NCBI GenBank assembly: GCA_964559535.1 | Contig: CAZLIC010000084.1 | Location: forward strand, 1-18,581 | Direction of reading: 5' to 3' | DNA from: CAZLIC01 sp964559535 | GTDB taxonomy: Bacteria > Pseudomonadota > Alphaproteobacteria > Rhodobacterales > Rhodobacteraceae | DNA length: 18,581 nucleotides | Shown: piece by piece, positions 5,906-15,304 of the stretch | Layout of the letters: each line of letters opens with the position of its first letter | How positions within the stretch are numbered: position 1 is the first letter of the stretch | Notes under the pieces: model-generated | Seen by the model: the letters and a program-made list of their open reading frames with translations, nothing else | The model's database searches: none | What the model was told of the DNA's origin: nothing | Translations under genes and position numbers: made by a program

Positions 5906-5938
5906 CGGGACCGGGGTATTCATCCCGGTCCCGTCTTT
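5906..5938 (+). terminator. intrinsic terminator of the porin gene
   Basis: A perfect 10-bp stem CGGGACCGGG/CCCGGTCCCG with an 8-nt loop is followed by TCTTT, 11 nt after the porin stop. It lies between two convergent genes, so on the minus strand it may also slow transcription leaving the racemase gene, although that side lacks a T-run. Confidence 0.85.
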
Positions 5939-5986
5939 CAAATCGGCTGGCGGCCTCAATCACCGGATCGTGGCAAATCGCCGCGA

Positions 5987-7129
5987 TCAGATGATTCCGT
6001 TTTCTTTCAGAAATGCGATCCGGGCAGGTTCAATTCCCCAGCTTTCCAGAATCGCCGCAGAATGGCTGCCCGGCTTCGGCGGCGGGGCCGGGATCGGAGC
6101 GGGGGTCGCGTCGAAACGCGGCGCCGGCCCGGGCTGGGTCACGCCGTCCACCTGAATGAAGGTGCCACGCGCGGCGTTATGCGGGTCGGCCGGAGCCTCG
6201 GCCCAGTCCAGAACCGGGCTGACACAGGCGTCCGTCCCGGCAAACAGCGCAGCCCAGTCATCGCGGGGCCGGGTTGTCAGATGGGCCGCCAGTCGCGCGC
6301 GCAGCAGGGGCCACAGCGCCTTGTCATCCTGCGGCCAGTCGGCGGGATCAAGTCCCAGACGCTGAAGCAGGGCCGCGTTGAACTTCGGCTCGATCGGGGC
6401 GATGGCAATATAGCGGCCATCGGCGCAGACATAGGTGCCATAGAACCACGCGCCGCCGTCCAGCAGATTGGCCTCGCGCGTATCGGACCAGACCCCGCCC
6501 GCGCGGAACCCCCAGATCATCGCCGACAGCAGGGCCGCGCCATCGGTCATTGCGGCATCGACCACCTGACCCCGGCCGCTGCTTCGTACGGAAAGGAGTG
6601 CGGCCAGCATGCCGAAGGCAAGAAGCATCCCGCCGCCGCCGAAATCCCCCACCAGATTCAGCGGCACCGGCGGCGGCGATCCGGCCGGACCCATCGCGTG
6701 GAGCGTGCCCGTCAGCGCAACATAGTTCAGGTCATGCCCTGCGGTCAGGGCAAGGGGTCCGTCCTGCCCCCACCCCGTCATCCGGCCATAGGCAAGCCGC
6801 GGGTTTCGGGCCAGACAGGCCGCGGGGCCAAGGCCAAGACGCTCCATCACACCGGGGCGGAACCCTTCCAGCATCCCGTCGGCCCCGGCCACCAGATCCA
6901 GCAGCGTCGCCACCCCGGCTTCGGTCTTCAGGTCGATGGCCAGCGAGCGGCGTGCCCGGGCCAGAACATCGAACTTTGTATTCATGAGCGGAATGTCAGA
7001 GCGCGCGTTCAGCGGGTGAACACGGATGACCTCGGCCCCGTGATCCGCCAGCATCATCGCGGCGAACGGAGCAGGCCCGATCCCCACCATCTCGATGATG
7101 CGCAGGCCCGCCAGCGCGCCGCCGCTCAT
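5987..7129 (-). CDS. alpha-methylacyl-CoA racemase / family III CoA-transferase
   Basis: The 380-aa protein belongs to the CaiB/BaiF family and most resembles alpha-methylacyl-CoA racemase (AMACR/MCR). That enzyme interconverts 2R- and 2S-methylacyl-CoA so that beta-oxidation can proceed. Residues matching the racemase active site are visible: Arg in EGFRPGVMERLGLG, His in TAGHDLNYVALTG, Asp in NLVGDFGGGGML and Glu in APIEPKFNAALL. Family III CoA-transferases share the fold but use a catalytic Asp near residue 170 instead. The ATG at 7129 overlaps the stop of the acyl-CoA dehydrogenase gene (ATGA), so the two are translationally coupled. It is the last gene of the operon. Its presence suggests an alpha-methyl-branched substrate such as an isoprenoid or sterol side chain. 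Confidence 0.88.
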   Translation of the reverse strand: MSGGALAGLRIIEMVGIGPAPFAAMMLADHGAEVIRVHPLNARSDIPLMNTKFDVLARARRSLAIDLKTEAGVATLLDLVAGADGMLEGFRPGVMERLGLGPAACLARNPRLAYGRMTGWGQDGPLALTAGHDLNYVALTGTLHAMGPAGSPPPVPLNLVGDFGGGGMLLAFGMLAALLSVRSSGRGQVVDAAMTDGAALLSAMIWGFRAGGVWSDTREANLLDGGAWFYGTYVCADGRYIAIAPIEPKFNAALLQRLGLDPADWPQDDKALWPLLRARLAAHLTTRPRDDWAALFAGTDACVSPVLDWAEAPADPHNAARGTFIQVDGVTQPGPAPRFDATPAPIPAPPPKPGSHSAAILESWGIEPARIAFLKENGII

Positions 7130-8256
7130 GTCAGGCCCCGCAGGATCAGCATCTTCTGGATATCCGACGTGCCTTCATAGATCTGACAGACGCGGACATC
7201 GCGCGCGATCCGTTCCAGCGGAAAGTCGGTCGTATAGCCATATCCGCCCAGGGTCTGGATCGCGGCGGATACGATGGCTTCGGCCGCCTCCGAGGCGTAG
7301 AGCTTGGCCATCGCCGCCTCGGTCAGGCAGGGCTGGCCCGCATCCTTCAAAGCGGCCGCATGCAGCACCAGCTGGCGGGCGGCCTCAAGCCGCGTCGCGG
7401 CATCGGCCAGACGGAACCCGACCGCCTGATGTTCGATCAGCGGCTTGCCGAAGGACTTCCGTTCCCTGGCATAGCCAAGCGCAAGGTCCAGCGCCGCCTG
7501 CGCCATCCCCACGGATTGCGCGGCAATGCCGATGCGCCCGGTTTCCAGGGACGACAGGGCAATGCGGTAGCCCTCCCCTTCGGCGCCGATACGCAGCTCT
7601 TCCCCGATCGCCAGATCCTCGAAACGCAGGGCGCACGTGTCCGAGGCCGACTGGCCCATCTTGCTTTCAACGCGGCTGACACTGTAGCCGGGCGCATCGG
7701 TGGGCGTCAGGAAACAGGTGATGCCCGCCTTGCCCTCGGTGCCTTGCATCCGGGCGAACAGGATGGCCCACCCCGCCAGCCGCCCCGAGGTGATGAAGGA
7801 TTTCTCACCGCTGATGGCATAGCCGCCCGGAGTCCGGCGCGCCTGTGTGCGGATGGCAGAGGCATCCGAGCCCGCGTGACTTTCGGTCAGGGCAAAGGCG
7901 CCGATGAACGCGCCACGGGCGGCAGGCGCCAGAACGCGGGTCTGCTGATCGGCGCTGCCGAAGTGTTGCAGGATGGCATTGAAGGGCGCATTGTGCACGC
8001 TCATCACGGTCGAAACCGCGCCATCACCCGAAGCGATCTCCATCAGCGCCAGCGCATAGCTGACATAATCCGCCCCTGCCCCACCCAGGGCTTCGGGCAC
8101 CGTCATGCCCAGAAAGCCAAGCGCCCCCATCTGCGCCAGCACGTCGGGTTCAATCGCGCCCGCTGCGGCCCGTTGCGCGGCACCGGGTGCCAGCACATCC
8201 CGCGCGAAGGCCCGCGCCGCGTCACGGATCAGGGTTTGCTCCTCATTCAGGATCAT
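7126..8256 (-). CDS. acyl-CoA dehydrogenase
   Basis: This 376-aa FAD enzyme makes the first double bond in beta-oxidation and passes electrons to electron-transfer flavoprotein. The usual order is present: helical N-terminal domain, middle beta domain with FALTESHAGSDAS and SGEKSFITSGRLAGW, and C-terminal helical domain with QTLGGYGYTTDFPLERIARD. The catalytic glutamate is seen in QIYEGTSDIQ near the C-terminus. Length is normal for the short-chain and branched-chain type. The ATG at 8256 has AGGGAG about 9 nt upstream and follows the crotonase gene by 12 nt. Its stop overlaps the racemase start. Substrate length cannot be read from the sequence; pairing with a racemase suggests a branched acyl-CoA. 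Confidence 0.93.
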   Translation of the reverse strand: MILNEEQTLIRDAARAFARDVLAPGAAQRAAAGAIEPDVLAQMGALGFLGMTVPEALGGAGADYVSYALALMEIASGDGAVSTVMSVHNAPFNAILQHFGSADQQTRVLAPAARGAFIGAFALTESHAGSDASAIRTQARRTPGGYAISGEKSFITSGRLAGWAILFARMQGTEGKAGITCFLTPTDAPGYSVSRVESKMGQSASDTCALRFEDLAIGEELRIGAEGEGYRIALSSLETGRIGIAAQSVGMAQAALDLALGYARERKSFGKPLIEHQAVGFRLADAATRLEAARQLVLHAAALKDAGQPCLTEAAMAKLYASEAAEAIVSAAIQTLGGYGYTTDFPLERIARDVRVCQIYEGTSDIQKMLILRGLT

Positions 8257-8268
8257 GGTCCGAACTCC

Positions 8269-9060
8269 CTACCGGCCGGTGAACTGCGCGCCGCGCTTGC
8301 CAAGGAAGGCGTTCACGCCCTCTGCGAAATCTGCCCGCCGGGACATGTCCAGAAATGCGGCCCGCTCCGCCTCCAGATGGGCCGCAAAGGGGGTGGAAAA
8401 GGCCGCATCCGACAGGCGGCGAAAGGCCGCGCAGGCCCGCGCCGGACCCTTGGCAAGGCGGAGCGCCAGCGCCCCGGCATCCGCCTCGAATGTTGCCGCG
8501 GGGGCCGTCGCGGTCACGATCCCCCACTCCCGCGCCTCGGCCGCTGTCAGCACACGGCCAAGCATCATCAGTTCCGCCGCCCGCCCCGTGCCGATCTTGC
8601 GGGGCAACAGCCACGAGCCGCCACAATCCGGGATCGCAGCGATCCGGTCATAGGCCAGAAGAAAGCGGGTATCGTCCTGCGCCAGCACGATATCCGCGCC
8701 CAGTGTCAGGCTGAGCCCTGCGCCCGCCGCCACGCCGCGCACGGCTGCAAGAATGGGCGCATCCAGATCGCGCAATGCCAGCAGGGCGGGGTTCAGCGCA
8801 TCCAGCATCGCATGGAAATGCGGCGCGGTCTCCGCAGGCGCCCCGGTGAAGGACGAGACATCGCCCCCCGACATGAAGGCACGGCCGGTGCCGGACAGCA
8901 CAAGGCAGCGCAGATCGTCCCGGCCTGACAGATCGCGCACAGCGCGGTGGAAGGCCCGGGCCATGGCAAGGTCTATGGCGTTCAGTTCCGCCGGGCGATT
9001 GAAGGTGATCCGCGCGATGCCGGTTGCGGGGTCGAATGCCGTCAGGACCGGGTCTGCCAC
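8269..9060 (-). CDS. crotonase-family enoyl-CoA hydratase/isomerase, PaaG-like
   Basis: This 263-aa crotonase-fold protein starts at a GTG at 9060, with AAGGA upstream, giving MADPVLTAFDPATGIARITF. The start lies inside the end of the FadJ-like gene (19-nt overlap), typical of translational coupling. The oxyanion-hole regions FMSGGDVSSF and GVAAGAGLSLTLGAD are normal. The two hydratase glutamates are not: the first is replaced in GAGLSLTLG. In place of the usual PEVxLGxxPGxGG there is YDRIAAIPDCGGSWLLPR. An Asp in PD-GG-LPR is the catalytic pattern of PaaG-type delta3,delta2-enoyl-CoA isomerases. It therefore probably shifts double bonds, or acts on an unusual enoyl-CoA, rather than doing standard hydration, which the neighbouring FadJ-like protein can do. 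Confidence 0.88.
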   Translation of the reverse strand: MADPVLTAFDPATGIARITFNRPAELNAIDLAMARAFHRAVRDLSGRDDLRCLVLSGTGRAFMSGGDVSSFTGAPAETAPHFHAMLDALNPALLALRDLDAPILAAVRGVAAGAGLSLTLGADIVLAQDDTRFLLAYDRIAAIPDCGGSWLLPRKIGTGRAAELMMLGRVLTAAEAREWGIVTATAPAATFEADAGALALRLAKGPARACAAFRRLSDAAFSTPFAAHLEAERAAFLDMSRRADFAEGVNAFLGKRGAQFTGR

Positions 9061-10415
9061 TGGTCTTGTCCTTTGCGAAAGGGCGGCCGGGACGCAAACC
9101 CGGCCGGCGGGGTCAGGCCGAGTGCTGCGGCTTCGCTGGCCAGCTCCGCAGCACCCGTCCGGTCGATCAGATACAGCGGACCGCCGGTCCATGCCGGAAA
9201 GCCCCCCAGATCCAGCGCGGCAAGGTCCGTGGCATCGGGATCGCCGCCGCCCTCCCCGGCCGCGGCCAGCGCCGCCGCCAGCAGAAGTCGGCGGGAAATG
9301 CGATCCAGCGCCCCTGCCCCGGCAGGACAGGCCGTGGCTGCAGCCGCGGGCGCCACGACCTCGGGCAGACCCGCGCGCCGGGCCGCGGTGTTGACGCGGT
9401 TGGCAGACGTGCCCTCGGCCATCAGACGGGCCGCTTCGGTCGTCAGGGCCGCCGTCATCGCCCCCAGAAGGCGCGCAACCCCCGGATCGGCAGGGTCGAT
9501 CCTGCGGATGCCCCGCTTGGCCATCCGCTGACGCAGGAAGAAGCCGGAGGCGATCAGGGCCTGGGCCACAGGCCCCGTGGCCAGCTTTCCGAAATACTGT
9601 GACTCGACCACCAGCGCGCGATCCATCGGCAGGCGCAGCCCCTCATAGACGCAGGACAGGATCGCCCCGGGCGCCGGGTAGCAGGGTCCCGGCCTGGCCA
9701 TGGTGGCGGCATTGGCGAAGATGAAGCTGTTGAAGCCTTCTGTCGCAGTGACCGCCAGCCCCGGCGGCTGAAATCCCTTCAGGTCCCAGGCCTGCACCGC
9801 AGGCACCCTGCCCTCGGCCAGCGCCCGGCGTGCCGCGGGGATCAGGTCGTGCGGCGGCACCACCTCCTGCAGAATGCCCGCGGACAGAGCCTCAGACGCC
9901 GTCAGCGGCTTGCCGCCCGTCAGCACGGGCAGCGCCCGGGTCAGCCCGATCTGCCGGGGCAACCGTTGCGTGCCACCGGCGCCCGGCAGAAGACCAAGCC
10001 CAACTTCGGGCAGTCCAAAAAGCGCTTTGTCATTGGCGGCGGCAATCCGGTAATGGCAGGCCAGCATGATTTCCAGCCCGCCGCCAAGCGCCGTGCCGGG
10101 CGCGGCGGCGACGATGGGCTTGCCGATCTGCTCCATGCGCCGCAGCGGATCGCCCAGACGGCGGATCAGCGGTGCCGCTTTGGCCAGCGTCATGCCGGGC
10201 GCGGCAAAGGTGGCCATGATCGCAAGATCGGCCCCGGCCACGAAACTGGGCTTTGCCGATGTCAGGATGATGCCGGTCACACCCGCGTTCCGGCCCAGTT
10301 CCGTCATGCAGCGGTCAAGCGCGGCCGCCAGATCCCAGTCGATGACATTCATCGACCGCCCGGGCATGTCGATGGTCACGACAGCGATGCCACCCTGAAT
10401 GTCTGTGTCCAGCAT
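9042..10415 (-). CDS. FadJ/FadB-like protein with hydratase domain but no NAD-binding dehydrogenase domain
   Basis: The 457-aa protein looks like a fatty-oxidation complex alpha subunit with its middle missing; complete FadB/FadJ proteins are about 700 aa. Residues 1-200 are a crotonase domain with both catalytic glutamates (E115 in GGGLEIMLAC, E137 in GLPEVGLGLLPGAGG), so hydration should work. The usual linker follows to about residue 310 (VVESQYFGKLATGPVAQALI). Next should come the Rossmann motif GxGxxG of 3-hydroxyacyl-CoA dehydrogenase, but it and the following catalytic His region are absent. The last 90 residues (RRLLLAAALAAAGEGG, then GGFPAWTGGPLYLIDRTGAA) match the end of the C-terminal dehydrogenase domain. 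The frame is uninterrupted, so this is a stable deletion variant, not a frameshift. An SDR gene in the operon can supply the lost activity. GAGAGGGG precedes the ATG; the gap to the upstream thiolase is 9 nt. Confidence 0.85.
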   Translation of the reverse strand: MLDTDIQGGIAVVTIDMPGRSMNVIDWDLAAALDRCMTELGRNAGVTGIILTSAKPSFVAGADLAIMATFAAPGMTLAKAAPLIRRLGDPLRRMEQIGKPIVAAAPGTALGGGLEIMLACHYRIAAANDKALFGLPEVGLGLLPGAGGTQRLPRQIGLTRALPVLTGGKPLTASEALSAGILQEVVPPHDLIPAARRALAEGRVPAVQAWDLKGFQPPGLAVTATEGFNSFIFANAATMARPGPCYPAPGAILSCVYEGLRLPMDRALVVESQYFGKLATGPVAQALIASGFFLRQRMAKRGIRRIDPADPGVARLLGAMTAALTTEAARLMAEGTSANRVNTAARRAGLPEVVAPAAAATACPAGAGALDRISRRLLLAAALAAAGEGGGDPDATDLAALDLGGFPAWTGGPLYLIDRTGAAELASEAAALGLTPPAGFASRPPFRKGQDQWQTRS

Positions 10416-10424
10416 GCGCCCCTC

Positions 10425-11629
<1,205 letters not shown>

Positions 11630-11633
<4 letters not shown>

Positions 11634-12391
11634 TTCGGGGCCATGCGCAGCGCACCGTCCAGCCGGATCGTTTCGCCGTTCAGCATCGGATTTTCGATGA
11701 TGTGGCGCGCCAGCGCGGCATATTCCGCCGGCTTGCCCAGACGGGACGGGAACGGCACGGCCACGCCCAGGCTGTCCTGTGCAGCCGGCGGCAGGCCTTT
11801 CAGCATGGCGGTTTCGAAGATACCCGGGGCGATGGTGCAGACGCGGATCGCATGAACCGCCAGTTCGCGCGCCGCAGGCAGGGTCAGCCCCACCACACCC
11901 CCCTTGGACGAGGCATAGGCGGTCTGACCGATCTGCCCCTCATACGCCGCGACCGAGGCCGTATTGACCGCCACGCCGCGTTCGCCCGTCGCGACAGGCT
12001 CCAGCTCGGCCGCCGCCGCCGCGAACAGCCGCAGCATGTTGAACGTGCCGATCAGGTTGACCTCGATCACCCGGCGGAAGTCATCCAGCGGCATGGTGCC
12101 GGACTTGCCCAGCATCTTTTTCGCCGGACCGATGCCCGCGCAATTGACCAGAACCCGGGCCGGGCCGATCAACCGGGTGGCCTGCGCGACCGCGGCTTCG
12201 GCGCTGTCCGAGGAGGCCACGTCGATCTGCACCGCCACGCCGCCGATTTCAGAAGCGATGGCCTCGGCCGCCTCCATGTTGAAGTCGAGGAGTGCAACCT
12301 TTGCCCCCGCCTCCGCCAGCATCCGGGCCGTCGCTTCGCCCAGACCGGAGGCGCCGCCCGTCACCAGCGCCGAAATTCCCTCGATATTCAT
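11630..12391 (-). CDS. short-chain dehydrogenase, HSD10-like 3-hydroxyacyl-CoA dehydrogenase
   Basis: This 253-aa SDR has the cofactor motif TGGASGLG near residue 11, VNCAGIG for the NNAG-like motif, and the catalytic Ser with the YxxxK pair (NTASVAAYEGQIGQTAYASSK in two parts). ALLDFN with an Asp after the second strand points to NAD rather than NADP. It most resembles 17beta-HSD type 10, which oxidises 3-hydroxyacyl-CoA, including 3-hydroxy-2-methylbutyryl-CoA. The ATG at 12391 is chosen because AAGGAG lies just upstream and MNIEGISALVTGG is the normal SDR start; the frame extends further upstream without similarity. It is coupled to the next thiolase by ATGA. It would fill the dehydrogenase step missing from the FadJ-like protein. 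Confidence 0.9.
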
Positions 12392-12402
12392 CTTCTGCTC
12401 CT

Positions 12403-13575
12403 TCAGGACAGTCGTTCGACAGCAACGGCTGTCGCCTCGCCGCCGCCGATACAAAGGGTTGCGATGCCGCGGCGCAGGCCGTGGCGATGCAGCGCCGCAA
12501 TCAGCGTGACCAGTATCCGGGCACCGGAGGCACCGATGGGATGACCCAGGGCGCAGGCGCCCCCATGAACGTTCACCCGCTCATGCGGCAGGGACAGGCC
12601 CCGCATCGCGGCCAGAACCACAACCGCAAACGCTTCGTTGATTTCGAACAGGTCCACATCGGCGACCGTCCAGCCCAGCCGGGCCATCAGCGTCTCGACG
12701 GCGCCGATGGGCGCAGTGGTGAATTGCGCGGGCGCGCGGGCATGGCCGGAAAGCCCCCGGATCGCGGCCAGCGGCGTCAGCCCCCGCCGCTCGGCCTCCG
12801 ACAACCGCATCAGCACCAGAGCCGCCGCTCCGTCCGAAATCGAAGAGGCATTGGCCGCGGTCACCGTTCCATCCTTGCGGAACGCAGGCTTCAGGGCGGG
12901 AATCTTCTCGGGCCGGGCCTTGCCGGGCTGCTCGTCCGTTGCGACATCGCCCTGCGGAACAATCTCGCTTCCAAAGGCCCCCTCGGCGGTGGCCCGCCGC
13001 GCGCGCTCCAGCGAGGTCAGCGCATAGGCGTCCTGATCGGCGCGGGTAAAGCCGAACTGATCCGCGCAGTCCTCGGCAAATGCACCCATCAGGCACCTGC
13101 TGCCGTCAGCATTGCGGCTGTAGGCGTCTTCCAGCCCGTCCATGAACATATGGTCCAGCGCCTCGGCATGCCCCAGACGCGCACCCGCCCGCATCCGGGG
13201 CAGCAGATAGGGGGCGTTCGACATGCTTTCCATGCCCCCGGCCACCACGATTCCGCCGCTGCCTGCGGCGATGATGTCATGCCCCAGCATCACCGCCTTC
13301 ATGCCAGAGCCGCACACCTTGCTGACCGTGGTGCAAGGCACCGATTGCGGCAATCCGGCCAGAATCGTGGCCTGTCGCGCGGGCGCCTGCCCCACCCCGG
13401 CGGCAAGGACATTCCCCATCAGCACCTCATCGACAGCGTCGCCCGGAAGGCGCGCCCGTTCCAGCGCCGACCTCACCGCCGCAGCCCCAAGGTTCGGGGC
13501 CGAAATCGCGCGCAGATCGCCCATGAATCCACCGATCGGCGTCCGCGCCAGCCCGACAATCACCACCGGATCCAT
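12403..13575 (-). CDS. acetyl-CoA acetyltransferase (thiolase), first gene of the operon
   Basis: This 390-aa thiolase has the nucleophilic Cys in TVSKVCGSGMKAVMLG near residue 88, EINEAFAVVVLAAM, the His motif GGACALGHPIGASGAR and the second Cys in TLCIGGGEATAVAVE. Its pattern is closer to biosynthetic/acetoacetyl-CoA thiolases (AtoB/PhaA type) than the other thiolase in the operon. The ATG at 13575 is preferred over the GTG at 13578 because GAGGGG is better spaced from it. The SDR begins 11 nt after its stop. No strong promoter is evident upstream; TTGCCT with a distant TAATAC around 13660-13690 is weak, and a palindrome lies at 13713-13727. Confidence 0.92.
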   Translation of the reverse strand: MDPVVIVGLARTPIGGFMGDLRAISAPNLGAAAVRSALERARLPGDAVDEVLMGNVLAAGVGQAPARQATILAGLPQSVPCTTVSKVCGSGMKAVMLGHDIIAAGSGGIVVAGGMESMSNAPYLLPRMRAGARLGHAEALDHMFMDGLEDAYSRNADGSRCLMGAFAEDCADQFGFTRADQDAYALTSLERARRATAEGAFGSEIVPQGDVATDEQPGKARPEKIPALKPAFRKDGTVTAANASSISDGAAALVLMRLSEAERRGLTPLAAIRGLSGHARAPAQFTTAPIGAVETLMARLGWTVADVDLFEINEAFAVVVLAAMRGLSLPHERVNVHGGACALGHPIGASGARILVTLIAALHRHGLRRGIATLCIGGGEATAVAVERLS

Positions 13576-13813
13576 CACCTGCCCCTCATTCGCCTGTCTG
13601 AACCCCCGCGCGCCTCAGCACTGCGGCTGCGCGCTGCAAGCGGGGATCTCTCCCTGCGAGGTATTAGCGAAGCATGACGATATGCCGAGGCAAAGTTCGC
13701 AGACGCGGCAATTCATCATGGTGATGATGGCGGCGGGCGTTGATGATGTAACCGCCCCCCGACGGGCGTCTGGATCACATTGGGAGTGCTAATATCCACA
13801 GAGGAGAGCGATC
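13576..13813. other. upstream region of the beta-oxidation operon and an IS1111-type left flank
   Basis: No gene is seen here. The left part should contain the operon promoter. A perfect inverted repeat TCATCA-tgg-TGATGA (13713-13727) lies about 140 bp upstream of the first thiolase and is an operator candidate, although it could belong to the adjacent insertion-sequence remnant. The right part (from about 13743) leads into a GAGGAGA ribosome-binding site and the broken transposase start at 13814. Confidence 0.4.
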
Positions 13814-13900
13814 ATGTCGCAAGTTGTTACCGTCGGCCTCGATCTTGTGAGATGCCGTAACGGGGCCTGCGTCGCGACCCGCCCGTTACCGTTGCAATAG
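13814..13900 (+). pseudogene. first codons of an IS1111-type transposase, broken by insertion
   Basis: After a GAGGAGA ribosome-binding site, the frame reads MSQVVTVGLDL, a typical N-terminus of an IS1111/IS110-family transposase (RuvC-like first strand with its Asp). After 11 codons it runs into the left end of the next IS1111-group element and stops at 13898-13900. The rest of this first transposase is not found on the far side of the inserted element, so more than a simple insertion has happened. Confidence 0.65.
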
Positions 13901-13952
13901 CGAGGGCAAGCTGGCGCCATTCCCGTATTGGATCCAAAGGGAGGACTGCGGG

Positions 13953-14983
13953 ATGAGGCTGTTTGTCGGACTGGACGTGTCGCTGGAGAAGACCGCGATC
14001 TGTGTGATCAGCGAGCATGGGAAGATCGTGAGGGAGGCGCAGGCGGCCAGCGAGCCGGAAGTGCTGATACGCTGGATGGGAGACCTCGACGGCACCATCG
14101 CCGTCATCGGTCTGGAAGCCGGTCCCTTGTCGCAATGGTTGCACCGCGGGCTGACCCAGGCTGGACTTGACGTCGTGCTGATGGAAACTCGGCAGGTGAA
14201 GGGGGCGCTGAAGGCCATGCCGATCAAGACCGATCGCAGAGATGCCGAAGGGATCGCACGCCTGCTTCATCTGGGGTGGTTCCGACCGGTTCACTGTAAA
14301 TCTGTGTCAGCACAAGAGGTTCGCGCTGTTCTGAACGCGCGCAAGGCAGTGCAACAGGGCTTCATCGCACTGGAGATGTCTCTTCGCGGGCTCTTGCGGA
14401 ACTTTGGCCTGAAGGTCGGCTCCATATCGCGCGGCAGGTTCGAACAGCGCATTCGCGAATTGGCTGCGGGCAACCCGATGCTGGAAGCGGCAACAGAACC
14501 GATGCTGCGGGCGCGACTGTCGCTCCGACAGGAGCTGGCCGGGCTGGAGCGCCGTGTCCGCCAGCTTGCCCAAGAGGATCCGGCCTGCCGCCGCATGATG
14601 TCCATGCCCGGAGTCGGTGCGGTGGTCGCATTGACCTATCGATCCGCGGTGGATGACCCTGGCCGCTTCACGTCCTCGAAGAAGGTCGGGCCTTGGGTTG
14701 GACTGACGCCCTCGCGAAACCAGTCGGGTGAGCGTGATGTCTCGGGTGGGATCACCAAGGCCGGCGACGTCAACCTTCGACGCGCTCTTGCCAAGCCGCC
14801 ACGGTCATGATGCACCGTGGCCGTTCGACCTGGCTCAGGACATGGGCCGCTCAGGTTGCCCGCCGCCGAGGATCGAAGCGTGCGATGGTCGCGCTGGCGC
14901 GCCGCATCGGTGTCATCCTGCATCGCATGTGGGTCGAGGGCACGGACTTCCGTTCCGATGGTCCCGCACCGAGGGTGGCCTAA
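13953..14983 (+). pseudogene. IS1111-group transposase with a one-base frameshift near the C-terminus
   Basis: The frame starts MRLFVGLDVSLEKTAICVIS with GGGAGG upstream. It has the N-terminal RuvC-like DEDD domain (first Asp in GLDVS, Glu in IGLEAGPLS, the DRRDAEGIARLL pair near 95) and the C-terminal Transposase_20 domain (MMSMPGVGAVVALTYRSAVD, then SGGITKAGDVNLRRAL with the active Ser). At 14785-14795 the frame goes wrong and stops at 14810, giving 285 aa. In the neighbouring frame the expected tail continues (CQAATVMMHRGRSTWLRTWA and onward) to a TAA at 14981-14983. One missing base, CTTGCC where CTTTGCC is expected, explains this. The intact form would be about 343 aa, normal for the family. 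The catalytic parts lie before the break, so weak activity cannot be excluded. Confidence 0.85.
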
Positions 14984-15304
14984 GACGCAGGGTCCCCAGC
15001 TGACGCCCGCCTGACGGCAGGCCTTCGAGGTCCCCCCAGGGACGCGGTTCCGATGATGCCGTGGTCCGGACTGTTGCCCGCTCCGCGAAGCACGCCAATG
15101 AGATGGGCACATCGGAATTGCATTGAACCAGCATCATGTTGGCGGCCGCCGCGCCGACCACGGACCGAAGCATGCACCCGGGGTGATCTCAGGCGAAGGC
15201 AGGCCCGAGATGGGCGACAAAGGAAGATTGCCTCAACCCATCCGCTCCTCCGCGGGTGAAATCTCACGCCTAAAAGGGCTTGACCGGGACATCCCCGTTA
15301 CCGA
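14984..15304 (+). ncRNA. non-coding right end of the IS1111-group element, expected site of its guide (seek/bridge) RNA
   Basis: About 320 bp between the transposase stop and the right end hold no gene. IS110-family elements encode a structured guide RNA that selects the target and pairs with the donor, and in the IS1111 group it lies in the long right end. The region is GC-rich with several short inverted repeats (for example GCCTGACGGCAGGC near 15008-15021). The exact RNA limits and its guide loops cannot be read by eye. Confidence 0.35.

Larger units (their letters stand above)
13850..15304 (+). mobile_element. IS1111-group (IS110 family) insertion sequence
   Basis: The element is about 1.45 kb and holds a transposase of the DEDD type plus a long non-coding right end. 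Subterminal inverted repeats, the mark of the IS1111 group, are visible: GTAACGGGG at 13857-13865 and CCCCGTTAC at 15293-15301. Taking the group's usual 7-bp and 3-bp outer flanks gives ends near 13850 and 15304; the right end could extend a few bases further because GAAGTC is shared with a second right end at 15691-15702. The left end is also present as a fragment at 3517-3726. It is inserted right after the 11th codon of another IS1111-type transposase. Confidence 0.75.

Noticed and set aside
6062..7180. Plus-strand frame of 372 codons
   Set aside because: It is a shadow opposite the racemase gene, whose catalytic residues are intact.
7360..8928. Plus-strand frame of 522 codons
   Set aside because: It is a long GC-rich shadow opposite the acyl-CoA dehydrogenase and crotonase genes, Arg/Gly/Gln-rich, with no domain.
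12292..13677. Plus-strand frame of 461 codons
   Set aside because: It is a shadow opposite the first thiolase and the SDR start.
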